DNA of 21,673 nt from a virus. Where the stretch lies: IMG/VR virus record IMGVR_UViG_3300035201_000031, positions 1-21,673 of that record. One strand, 5' to 3'. The notes beneath the pieces are model-generated. The model was not told where the DNA came from. It saw only the letters and a program-made list of their open reading frames with translations, and did no database searches. The position numbers and the translations under genes are program-made. Shown here one piece after another: positions 1 to 6,426 of this stretch. Each line of letters opens with the position of its first letter. Position 1 is the stretch's first letter.

Positions 1-2
1 AA

Positions 3-311
3 TTCGTGGAACTATCCCTGCCTCAGGTTGAGAAGTGGCTCCGTATTTATCCCGCGCTGAAATCGGCTGTGGAGAAAGCAACCGCTGACCATGAGCATCG
101 TATGGTTCAACTTGCCGCTCACCACGCCGAACGGGACGGAAAACTTGCCATCGCAATCCTCGAACGCCGTCACGCGCAGTGGAATAAAACCGAGAGGCAG
201 GAAATCAAACAGGAAACGCAGGGAACCGTCAGTCCGGAGCTATTGCGGGCATTGGCGGGAGCACCTGAGAGGGTTAGACCACGGGAGGGTACGCCCCCCA
301 TAGCGTCATAG
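3..311 (+). CDS. terS: Terminase small subunit, C-terminal part (5' truncated)
   Basis: The frame is open to the window edge, so the N-terminus is missing; the GTG at 6 is probably internal or coincidental. The visible part starts with what looks like the end of a helix-turn-helix (LSLPQVEKWL), followed by a long charged helix (YPALKSAVEKATADHEHRM) and the phrase ILERRHAQW. This pattern (recognition helix with a Trp, then 'Y/DPxF..A.ExA', then 'LERRHPxxW') is common in small terminases of the HTH type, which bind the packaging site and hand DNA to the large subunit. The large terminase begins 41 bases downstream, which supports the call. The C-terminus is proline- and arginine-rich with no recognised domain. 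The family call rests on pattern and position and could not be tested by search. Confidence 0.62.
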   Translation, partial: FVELSLPQVEKWLRIYPALKSAVEKATADHEHRMVQLAAHHAERDGKLAIAILERRHAQWNKTERQEIKQETQGTVSPELLRALAGAPERVRPREGTPPIAS

Positions 312-352
312 TATATAATATACCCCCCTCAAATTATCGGAGCACCAAAAAA

Positions 353-1846
353 GTGGCCCTAAGACTAAAGAACCCCCTGAAATCAGCTAAAATCTCTAAG
401 AAAACGGCTGGTGAAATACAGACAAAGGTAGCTAAAAAGGGAGATAAGCCCCTAACTAAGCGTGGAATAGTGGAGCGATCTGCTAATTTGGAGAACTTCC
501 CTGAGTTATTTCTGGGCATGAAGCCGTATGAGTGGCAGAAACGCGTTCTAAGCGATCTTAATTTCAAGGAGGCCCGTGTAGCCATGAAGGCAGCAAACGG
601 CTCAGGAAAGACCGCTGTGGTCGCAGGAGCGGCTGTTCTGTGGCACATGATAAGATTCCCTCAAAGCCTGACGATTACGACGGCTGGGGTGTGGAGACAG
701 GTGGAGGATCAGTTATGGCCTAACCTTCGTAAGTATATTGCCAATCTGGGTGACGGGTGGAGGGTTACGAGTAATGAGCTAGAGCACGCGAATGGGTCTA
801 GGGCTATTGGGTTTAGTACGAATGATGCTGGTAAGTTTGAGGGCTGGCATAGGCAGGGGCCGTCAGACAACCTTATGATGATAGTTGATGAGGCTAAGAC
901 TGTTCCTGATTCTATATACGAAGCTATAGCTAGGTGTCAGCCCAGTCGATTGCTAGTGATGTCAAGTCCGGGGGGGCCGTCTGGTGCTTTCTACAGGGCA
1001 TTTACTAAGGAGGCTAGTTATTGGGATACGCATAGTGTCACGGCCTTCGACTGCCCACATATACCTAAGGATTGGATTGATGAGCAGACGGAGAAGTGGG
1101 GGATTGAGCATCCGTTGGTGAGGTCTATGATTTATGGGGAGTTCATGGACTTGGGCTCTGAGAACTTGGTGATACCTTACAACAGTTTACAGTTCTGCTA
1201 TCAGAATCCTCCGTCGAAGAGGTCTGGTAGAAAGCTGGCCTTCTGTGATTTTGCGGCGGGGGGTGATGAGAATGTGCTGTGTGTGCGGGATGGGAATGAG
1301 ATATTGCCCCTTAAATGCTGGAAGGAGAGGAACACGATGGAGGGTGTGGGGCGGTTTATTATGGAGTTTAAGAAGATGGGGCTGGAAGCGCAGAATATAT
1401 ACGCTGATGCGGGAGGTCTGGGTATTCCTATGTGTGATGCTTTGGCCGAGGCGGGCTGGGTGGTTAACAGGGTAAATAATGGCAGCAGGGCGCATGATGA
1501 CAGGCACTATGGGAATAGAGGGGCAGAGATGTGGTATGAGTCTGCTCGCATGATTGAGAAGGGTGATGTACGTTTGCCTGAGGATGATACTTTAGTTGAG
1601 CAGCTTACCACTAGACTGGGGAAGACTAACAGTAAGGGTAAGCTAATGCTGGAGAGCAAGGATGATATGAGGTCTAGGGGGCTTAATTCGCCGGACAGGG
1701 CTGATGCGCTGGTTGGAGCTTTAGCTTGCGGTGGAGTTAATAACCCAGCAGTCTTGGGATCGCGCAAGAGCGTCTTCGATCTTATCTGGCCGGATGAGGA
1801 TGCTTATGAGTCTAGTTATGGGGTGGCTGGTATGGATGCAGGATAA
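353..1846 (+). CDS. terL: Terminase large subunit (packaging ATPase/nuclease)
   Basis: The 497-residue motor protein that cuts concatemeric DNA and pumps it through the portal. The N-terminal ATPase shows a Walker A loop, KAANGSGKTA (79-88), a Walker B strand MMIVDE ending in Asp179-Glu180, and a coupling motif SSPGG (204-208). The C-terminal RNase H-like nuclease has acidic residues at the expected places: Asp299 (FCDF), Asp352 (YADAGG) and Asp448/Asp451 (SPDRADAL). Length is normal for the family. The GTG start at 353 is chosen because GGAG lies at 339-342, about 10 bases upstream, and no better ATG precedes the conserved region. The stop overlaps the next start as TAATG. The first 40 residues are very basic and may contact DNA or the small subunit (inference). 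Confidence 0.95.
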   Translation: MALRLKNPLKSAKISKKTAGEIQTKVAKKGDKPLTKRGIVERSANLENFPELFLGMKPYEWQKRVLSDLNFKEARVAMKAANGSGKTAVVAGAAVLWHMIRFPQSLTITTAGVWRQVEDQLWPNLRKYIANLGDGWRVTSNELEHANGSRAIGFSTNDAGKFEGWHRQGPSDNLMMIVDEAKTVPDSIYEAIARCQPSRLLVMSSPGGPSGAFYRAFTKEASYWDTHSVTAFDCPHIPKDWIDEQTEKWGIEHPLVRSMIYGEFMDLGSENLVIPYNSLQFCYQNPPSKRSGRKLAFCDFAAGGDENVLCVRDGNEILPLKCWKERNTMEGVGRFIMEFKKMGLEAQNIYADAGGLGIPMCDALAEAGWVVNRVNNGSRAHDDRHYGNRGAEMWYESARMIEKGDVRLPEDDTLVEQLTTRLGKTNSKGKLMLESKDDMRSRGLNSPDRADALVGALACGGVNNPAVLGSRKSVFDLIWPDEDAYESSYGVAGMDAG

Positions 1847-2121
1847 TGGGCGTAAAGACACACAACTTCAGCACTGGGAAATTCAAGATACACATTGAGG
1901 ACATTGACGGGCTTTGTATAGACTCTGACGTAATTCCCGATAAAGAAAAGTCCATCACTATAAGCCCCCGACTGAAAGGCAGAAGAAGGTTAGAGGTTAT
2001 TATACATGAATGCCTCCATGCAGAGTATCCGTCTATACCTCAAGAGAACGAGGAGCAATGGGTTGATACTGCCGCACTTAACATTTCAAAGCTCCTTTGG
2101 CGCATGGGATATAAGGAATAA
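1846..2121 (+). CDS. Small HEXXH-motif protein, putative minimal zinc metalloprotease-like protein
   Basis: A 91-residue protein whose start overlaps the terL stop (TAATG). Residues 50-58 read EVIIHECLH, a hydrophobic strand followed by a true HEXXH (His54, Glu55, His58), the zinc-binding signature of gluzincin/ImmA-IrrE/SprT-type proteins. A downstream acidic stretch, ENEEQWVDTAA (67-77), is placed where such families have their third ligand (inference). The N-terminal half is beta-like (FKIHIEDIDGLCIDSD, then KSITISPRLKGRRR), resembling the strand order before the HEXXH helix in small phage metallopeptidase-like proteins. No signal peptide or membrane segment is seen. Its substrate is unknown, and it could be a non-catalytic zinc-binding fold. 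Position directly after terL suggests late expression. Confidence 0.7.
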   Translation: MGVKTHNFSTGKFKIHIEDIDGLCIDSDVIPDKEKSITISPRLKGRRRLEVIIHECLHAEYPSIPQENEEQWVDTAALNISKLLWRMGYKE

Positions 2122-2327
2122 TGTATTTTACTCTATTCTATTATACTCTACTCTCTTGTGAGTATTCTGGAGAAGGTCGGAGAAACCGGAGAAAGGCTTT
2201 TGGGGATTGTCATAGGATGGAAAAATTATTACGAATAGTGGAGCGCGAATGCGTATGGTTTGCGGAGAGATTCCGTGACGGCTCGCTCTCTCTGGGGGTT
2301 CTTGAAACAAAGCATTCGTGCTACTAG
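2121..2327 (+). CDS. Doubtful small ORF in a poorly explained stretch
   Basis: A 68-codon frame overlaps the previous stop by TAATG and runs to 2327. The first 30 residues are odd (Tyr/Leu/Phe-rich, then Arg-rich) and have no Shine-Dalgarno site in front. The last 36 residues, from an ATG at 2217 (MEKLLRIVERECVWFAERF), look more protein-like and may be the real product, but the ribosome site is weak. I do not recognise the sequence. The stretch 2122-2331 otherwise holds three closely spaced GGAGAA copies (2169-2193) and no confident gene. Confidence 0.25.
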   Translation: MYFTLFYYTLLSCEYSGEGRRNRRKAFGDCHRMEKLLRIVERECVWFAERFRDGSLSLGVLETKHSCY

Positions 2328-2331
2328 ATAT

Positions 2332-2493
2332 ATGGGATGGATAGAAGGAATACTTGGAGCTACTGGTGCTGGATTATCTATCTGGCTGTGGTGGCTCAGG
2401 AACAGGACTGCGACAAAAAAGGAGAAGAAGGATCAAAATGCTGCGGATAGCCACAAGCACAATGCTGATGTTATTGATGACCTCTTGCGGTAG
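2332..2493 (+). CDS. Small membrane protein overlapping a lipoprotein gene (i-spanin-like or holin-like)
   Basis: A 53-residue protein from the ATG at 2332. The frame is open upstream to a TTG at 2260, but the ATG gives a compact protein with one N-terminal hydrophobic segment (WIEGILGATGAGLSIWLWWL, about residues 3-22), followed by a highly charged tail rich in Lys, Asp and His. Its 3' end overlaps the lipoprotein gene in another frame by 56 bases, the arrangement of overlapping inner-/outer-membrane spanin pairs. Against an i-spanin role, the tail is very short to reach across a periplasm, and the positive residues directly after the membrane segment favour a cytoplasmic C-terminus. It could instead be a small holin-like protein. 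Start choice is uncertain because no strong ribosome site is seen. Confidence 0.5.
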   Translation: MGWIEGILGATGAGLSIWLWWLRNRTATKKEKKDQNAADSHKHNADVIDDLLR

Positions 2494-2665
2494 CATTGGG
2501 CTGCTTCCAGTCACCAGACTACCGGAGGGCAACGTCAAGCGTCTGACGGAAATGCCTGAGTTTCAGTCCGTAAAGGAATCCTCAGAGGGGGTTAAGCGTT
2601 GGGCGAAGGAAGCCTTGCACTCAGTAAACGACTTAGAATATCAATTAAGGATTAAAGATGACTAA
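2438..2665 (+). CDS. Small lipoprotein, putative outer-membrane spanin (Rz1-like)
   Basis: A 75-residue protein with a typical lipoprotein signal: a short basic start (MLR), a Met/Leu-rich hydrophobic core and a lipobox-like LMTSC with Cys17 as the lipidated residue. The mature part is about 58 residues, charged and mostly helical, with little Pro. The ATG at 2438 is chosen over the upstream in-frame ATG at 2354 because it starts the signal peptide and has AAGGA at 2428-2432. It overlaps the membrane-protein gene upstream (56 bases) and the portal gene downstream (8 bases). In T7 the spanin genes 18.5/18.7 sit next to the terminase genes; here the pair follows terL. The role in outer-membrane disruption at lysis is inferred from signal and architecture, since Rz1 proteins share little sequence. 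Confidence 0.6.
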   Translation: MLRIATSTMLMLLMTSCGSIGLLPVTRLPEGNVKRLTEMPEFQSVKESSEGVKRWAKEALHSVNDLEYQLRIKDD

Positions 2666-4505
2666 CAGGGCAGAACTACACGACAAGATAACTGGCGACA
2701 TTAAGGGTAGGTCAAGGTGGGAGCAGCGTCAAAGCCTATGGTACGAGATGCGGCACACCGGACTCCGAAGGAAGAATAAGCCTTGGAACAATGCAAGCGA
2801 CCTTCACTTCCCTTTATCTGACTCTGTTGTTGAGAGACTGAAACCGTTCTACTATATGCAGATCGTGGGGATGGACACCATAGCCTCATTTATTCCGATG
2901 AGACAGCAGGATGGGGGATTAACTGTTACAGCCGAGCGGTGGTTTGATTATAAGATAAAAGAGAGCACTAACTTTTTATCAGAGGGGCTTACATGGATAG
3001 ATCACGGGCTGATGAGCGGAAGGTCAGTTGTTAAAATCTATTGGGACGCTCAGAAGAAGAAGGTTCAGTACGATGCAATAGACCCCATGATGATTGTGGT
3101 TCCCGAAAAGACTCGCAACCTTCAGGAGTCAGAGCGGGTAGTGAATATAATGCAGATGAGCGTAGATTCGTTTAAGAGCAATCCACTCTATTCCGGCGTT
3201 GACGTAAACGAGATACAGTCCAAGAGGGGCAAGGTCGGCAACAGTAATGAAAAAGAGGTGAACACATATCGCCGCGAAGGAATTAACTATAGCTCTGACC
3301 TGAACAGGATAATTCTGTGGGAGGTTTATGAGAAGAAGGACGGCAAGGTTTTTGTCCAGACGTTCTGCCCAGAGGTTGCCAGCATGGATGTTCGTCCGAT
3401 AATGGAGCTGGATTACAACCACGGCAGTTACCCATTCGTTGATTTCAGTTACGAGATAAAGGACAAGGGCTGGTATTCCCCCAGAGGAGTTTGTGAGATA
3501 CTAGCACCGTTTGAGTCTTCGCTTTGTAAGATGTGGAACGAGAAGCATGATGCTATGACTCTCTACAACCGCCCGATGTTTAAGACGGACAGAGATATTC
3601 CCAACAGCAGTAACATTAGACTTTCCCCTGCCCAGATACTTCCGGTTGGTTTAGCTCCCGTGCAGATGAGCAGCCCTCCGATTAGCTGGGATCAGGAAAT
3701 CGAGATGACACGATATATCGCGGAGCAGCGTATAGGTATGCCCGACTTTGGCGTACAATCAATGCAAAATAAAGGCGACAGACGAACGGCAACCGAAATC
3801 AACGCGATCAGCGGATTAATGGCTGAATCGAATGACCTACGCGCCCGTGTGTTCCGCTTGTCCCTCGGATCACTATATCGGCAGTCTTGGAACCTCTATC
3901 TGCAATACAACAAAGAGGACTTAGACTTCCGGTATCGTGAGGATAATGGACGGATTGAGCCAGAAGCCTTTATGGGCGATTACGTTATCGAGCCAAAAGG
4001 CGGGCCTGACAGCCAGAACAGGGCACTGAAACTGCAACAAGCAATGCAGAGGAAGCAGTTGTTCGCTGGCTCACCGTTCATTAACCAAGCAGAACTGGAC
4101 AGATCAATACTGGAACTGGACGACCCAAGCCTTGTTAGAAGGATGTTCCTAGACCCTCAGATGAGGCAGCAGCATGAAGGGCTTGAGGAGGCTAATAACA
4201 TAGGAATAATGGAAACCGGATTCCCTGTGCCAGTCAGGGGGGATGAGAATTTTGAAATAAGGATAGGAGTTTTGGTTCAATATCTGGATCAGAAGATGGG
4301 ATCGGGTGAAGGAATATCAGAGCAAACTCAACAACTAATCGTTATGCGTATAAGTGAATTGCTGGACGCCTATGAACAGGCCAACCCGAATGCAGCAAGG
4401 CAGCTACGCAAACAGCTCGCCGACTCAGCCGCCTCTTTGGCCGAGGAAAGGCAGATGGGTGCATTGCCGGATGGGGAAGAAGAACAACAGCAAATGCCGC
4501 AATGA
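2658..4505 (+). CDS. Portal protein
   Basis: A 615-residue protein expected to form the dodecameric ring at the packaging vertex, through which DNA enters and leaves. Residues 42-54 (PWNNASDLHFPLS) match the 'PWxxASNxHFPL.D' phrase near the N-terminus of many podovirus-type portal proteins, followed by the helix VVERLKPFYYMQI. The middle contains the alternating strand/helix wing and stem region (for example AIDPMMIVVPEKTRNLQESE). The C-terminal third is helical, ending in an acidic, Gln-rich tail (EEEQQQMPQ) as is common in portals. Length fits the family. It lies between terminase and scaffold/capsid genes, the usual order. The start overlaps the lipoprotein stop. The last 35 bases overlap the start of the HNH gene. 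Confidence 0.88.
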   Translation: MTNRAELHDKITGDIKGRSRWEQRQSLWYEMRHTGLRRKNKPWNNASDLHFPLSDSVVERLKPFYYMQIVGMDTIASFIPMRQQDGGLTVTAERWFDYKIKESTNFLSEGLTWIDHGLMSGRSVVKIYWDAQKKKVQYDAIDPMMIVVPEKTRNLQESERVVNIMQMSVDSFKSNPLYSGVDVNEIQSKRGKVGNSNEKEVNTYRREGINYSSDLNRIILWEVYEKKDGKVFVQTFCPEVASMDVRPIMELDYNHGSYPFVDFSYEIKDKGWYSPRGVCEILAPFESSLCKMWNEKHDAMTLYNRPMFKTDRDIPNSSNIRLSPAQILPVGLAPVQMSSPPISWDQEIEMTRYIAEQRIGMPDFGVQSMQNKGDRRTATEINAISGLMAESNDLRARVFRLSLGSLYRQSWNLYLQYNKEDLDFRYREDNGRIEPEAFMGDYVIEPKGGPDSQNRALKLQQAMQRKQLFAGSPFINQAELDRSILELDDPSLVRRMFLDPQMRQQHEGLEEANNIGIMETGFPVPVRGDENFEIRIGVLVQYLDQKMGSGEGISEQTQQLIVMRISELLDAYEQANPNAARQLRKQLADSAASLAEERQMGALPDGEEEQQQMPQ

Positions 4506-5031
4506 GAAGAGAGACTATAAGAAGTATTACGAAGAAAACAGAGAGAGAATAAGGGAAACTCAGCGGCTATATTATCAGCGCAATAAGAAGAGGCTTCGTG
4601 AAAGGGCTTCCTTGTATTATTACGCGAACAGGAAGAAGGTGCGCGAAGACCAGAAGGTGTACTACGATAAGTACAAAGACCTTATAAATAAGCAGCGCAC
4701 TGAAAAGATGAGGAATAACCCAGAGCTAAGAATTGTAGCAAATCTGAGATCAAGGCTGTCGTCTTATATTTCTGGAAAAAGTAAAAGAACCCTGCAACTG
4801 CTCGGATGCGAAAGAGATCATTTAATTACCCATTTGCAAGTTCAGTTCAAAAAGGGGATGAATTGGGATAATTATGGGAATAAGTGGGCAGTAGATCATC
4901 ATATACCAATCACAGCTTTTGACTTAAATAATAAGAAGGAATTCGAGGCTTGTTGGCACTTTAGTAACTTGAAACCTATGTGGGTTAAGGATAATATAAG
5001 AAAGGGTAATAAGATATGCTTAGAAAGATAA
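4471..5031 (+). CDS. Free-standing HNH endonuclease with Tyr-Tyr repeats
   Basis: A 186-residue protein with a C-terminal HNH nuclease domain: WAVDHHIPI (139-147), the middle FSNLKPMW (164-171) and DNIRKGNK (174-181), the usual 'DHIxPL...NLxPLW...NixKg' layout. Before it lie four units with Tyr-Tyr pairs at 19, 34, 49 and 64, an exact 15-residue period of the form YYxxNxxxxRE; such basic helical repeats precede HNH domains in many phage proteins and probably contact DNA. The ATG at 4471 is chosen because it just precedes the basic repeats; the longer frame from 4354 would only read the portal gene out of phase. The gene is richer in A/T than its neighbours and sits between portal and scaffold, which fits a mobile homing-endonuclease insertion (inference). 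No intein or intron is evident. Confidence 0.85.
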   Translation: MGKKNNSKCRNEKRDYKKYYEENRERIRETQRLYYQRNKKRLRERASLYYYANRKKVREDQKVYYDKYKDLINKQRTEKMRNNPELRIVANLRSRLSSYISGKSKRTLQLLGCERDHLITHLQVQFKKGMNWDNYGNKWAVDHHIPITAFDLNNKKEFEACWHFSNLKPMWVKDNIRKGNKICLER

Positions 5032-5330
5032 GGGCTATGATGCTCTTTGCCAGAGAGATCGGTTGGGTTAATGAGCCTAGCTGGACAAACGAGGATGCCA
5101 AGGTTCTTGAGTTATTCCTCAGTTCAGACACGGGAAAGAAGTTAGGCATGACATTGTTGAATATGGTCATCAAAACTCAGTCTAGTTGTATAGAGAGTAA
5201 AAAAGACCTTGAATATAGCGCAGGATTTGCTAATGGTTTCAAGGGTGCGGTTAGTAGCATAGAATCTCTAGCCGACAATAAACTTTACGGGGGCTCAGAA
5301 GAGGATGAGCTGAGTAACCTCGAACTATAA
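5016..5330 (+). CDS. Conserved-looking phage hypothetical protein, 104 residues
   Basis: I do not recognise a function. The protein has a basic, Met-rich N-terminus, a segment with several Trp/Asn (GWVNEPSWTNEDAKVLELFL) and a C-terminal amphipathic helix around YSAGFANGFKGAVSSIESLA (67-86), a phrase I associate with small proteins encoded between portal and scaffold genes in similar phages (from memory, untested). The tail is acidic. It overlaps the HNH stop by 16 bases. Starts at 5016 or at 5037/5040 are all possible; the ATG at 5037 is preceded by TAAGGG with a short spacer. Position suggests a head-assembly or packaging accessory role, but nothing in the sequence proves it. Confidence 0.6.
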   Translation: MLRKIRAMMLFAREIGWVNEPSWTNEDAKVLELFLSSDTGKKLGMTLLNMVIKTQSSCIESKKDLEYSAGFANGFKGAVSSIESLADNKLYGGSEEDELSNLEL

Positions 5331-5392
5331 AGACATCCTAACAATACATTTCTGGTTTGTGTCGATCAGGAATGAAATATAAAGACACGCCA

Positions 5393-5419
5393 CAGGATAG
5401 CACGGTGCGGGTTATCTTG
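5393..5419 (+). promoter_or_regulatory. RNA hairpin upstream of the scaffold gene
   Basis: Bases 5393-5401 (CAGGATAGC) can pair over nine positions, two of them G-U, with 5411-5419 (GTTATCTTG), leaving a nine-base loop. No U-run follows, so it is not a standard terminator; an mRNA processing or translation-control element is possible. It lies in the 110-base gap 5331-5440, one of the few intergenic gaps in the block. The same gap holds a 17-codon ORF (5372-5425) spanning the hairpin. A 10-base direct repeat, TATAAAGACA, lies at 5326-5335 (its 5' end inside the preceding gene's last codon and stop) and at 5378-5387 within the gap. Confidence 0.35.
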
Positions 5420-5440
5420 AAATAATGCACAAAGAGAACC

Positions 5441-6406
5441 ATGAGTGAAGAAGTAGAAGGTAGGACATTGGAGCAGTTACAGGATATGGCTGCGGAACAG
5501 GATAGGTTATCGGGCTACGGTGAAGGTGAGCATCCCGCTGAAGTACCCGCTGCTGAAATTGAGCAACGGAGAAATGTAGGATCAGAACCTAAACCGGAAC
5601 CAGAAAAACCTAAAGAGGAAACAAAGATTGAGGCTCCTGAGTCTAAGTCCGAGAAGCCCTCCCCTGAACCGGAAGCTGCCGCTGGGCCTCCAGAAGTACC
5701 TGATAGTTCTTTGACAGTTGAAGTTGACGAAAGAACGAGTAAGTCTGAAAAACGGCTTAACGAATCTTGGCGTAAACTTAATGCCACTAAAGAGGAACTG
5801 GCCGATAAGGAGCGTGAGCTTGAGGAACTGAGAGGAACCTTGAATGAACGAGCCCAGCCAGCAGCCTATGTTGATGAGGACGGGAATACCGCAGAGGATT
5901 ATGATGCCGCTGCCAAGAACTTTGAACTGGATGGCGAAGGCCGATTAGCTGAAAAGGCTAGGGAGCAAGCCGAAAGGGTAAGGGAAATGGGGCGGAACAA
6001 CCAAGTGGAAAGAAACGATAATCAGTTCAAGAAGGAGTGGGGCGACAATTTTGATCGTGCCGCAGATTCATATCCTGAACTGAGAGACGCTGACTCCACA
6101 TTCCGTAAGGCGGTAAATGGAATCCTTCAGGAAAGACCTGTGCTCGCTACATATTCAGGAGGCATTGTTGACGCAGCAGATATCGTTGCCATGCAGATGA
6201 AAGTCGAATCTTCAGGACAACTTCAGGAACAGATCAACACTCTTCAGAAGGAGAATGATGGTCTAAAAACTAAACTATCCATTGGTGGCTCCGAGCCCTC
6301 ATCGGCCCCTGTAGGGTCTAGGGCATTTAGCGAGTTGACCTCGGAAGAACAGTTTGCGGAATTACAACGCCGCGCTGCCGAAGTCGATGCCGCTGTAGCT
6401 CACTAA
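5441..6406 (+). CDS. Scaffold protein
   Basis: A 321-residue, very acidic, low-hydrophobicity protein directly upstream of the major capsid gene, the standard place for the internal assembly scaffold. Residues 48-90 are rich in Pro, Glu and Lys and likely disordered. Residues 100-137 form a predicted coiled coil (KRLNESWRKLNATKEELADK onward). Residues 160-200 are another charged helix, and a further coiled coil lies near 257-280 (QLQEQINTLQKENDGLKTKL). The C-terminal helix (300-321) may bind the capsid protein, as in other scaffolds (inference). There is no protease signature. The start at 5441 has only a weak AAGAGAA-like site and overlaps the stop of a 7-codon ORF (5425-5448). Identity is based on composition, coiled coils and position. 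Confidence 0.82.
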   Translation: MSEEVEGRTLEQLQDMAAEQDRLSGYGEGEHPAEVPAAEIEQRRNVGSEPKPEPEKPKEETKIEAPESKSEKPSPEPEAAAGPPEVPDSSLTVEVDERTSKSEKRLNESWRKLNATKEELADKERELEELRGTLNERAQPAAYVDEDGNTAEDYDAAAKNFELDGEGRLAEKAREQAERVREMGRNNQVERNDNQFKKEWGDNFDRAADSYPELRDADSTFRKAVNGILQERPVLATYSGGIVDAADIVAMQMKVESSGQLQEQINTLQKENDGLKTKLSIGGSEPSSAPVGSRAFSELTSEEQFAELQRRAAEVDAAVAH

Positions 6407-6423
6407 TGGAGGAAACGCATTAA
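6406..6423 (+). promoter_or_regulatory. Capsid-gene leader: Shine-Dalgarno within a 5-codon ORF
   Basis: The scaffold stop overlaps an ATG (TAATG) that opens a five-codon frame ending at 6423, three bases before the capsid ATG at 6427. The only good ribosome site, GGAGG at 6408-6412, lies inside this mini-ORF and is 14 bases from the capsid start, longer than the usual 5-9. It could serve the capsid start from a distance or act through reinitiation. Confidence 0.4.
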
Positions 6424-6426
6424 ATA

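Noticed and set aside
311-323. A TATAAT box within a GTATATAATATAC palindrome before terL
   Set aside because: No -35 element lies at the proper distance, the preceding gene is co-directional and close, and A/T-rich palindromes of this size arise by chance.
1846-2121. Reading the HEXXH protein as an endolysin
   Set aside because: It lacks a cell-wall-binding part and a known peptidoglycan peptidase pattern; the zinc motif alone is not enough.
2302-2330. TTGAAA and TAGATA 17 bases apart, resembling a sigma-70 promoter
   Set aside because: The -10 match is only about half, and the site lies within a run of overlapping late genes.
4354-4470. N-terminal extension of the HNH frame
   Set aside because: It reads the portal gene out of phase, gives a Pro/Arg/Met-rich unlikely sequence, and the ATG at 4471 starts right before the basic repeat region.
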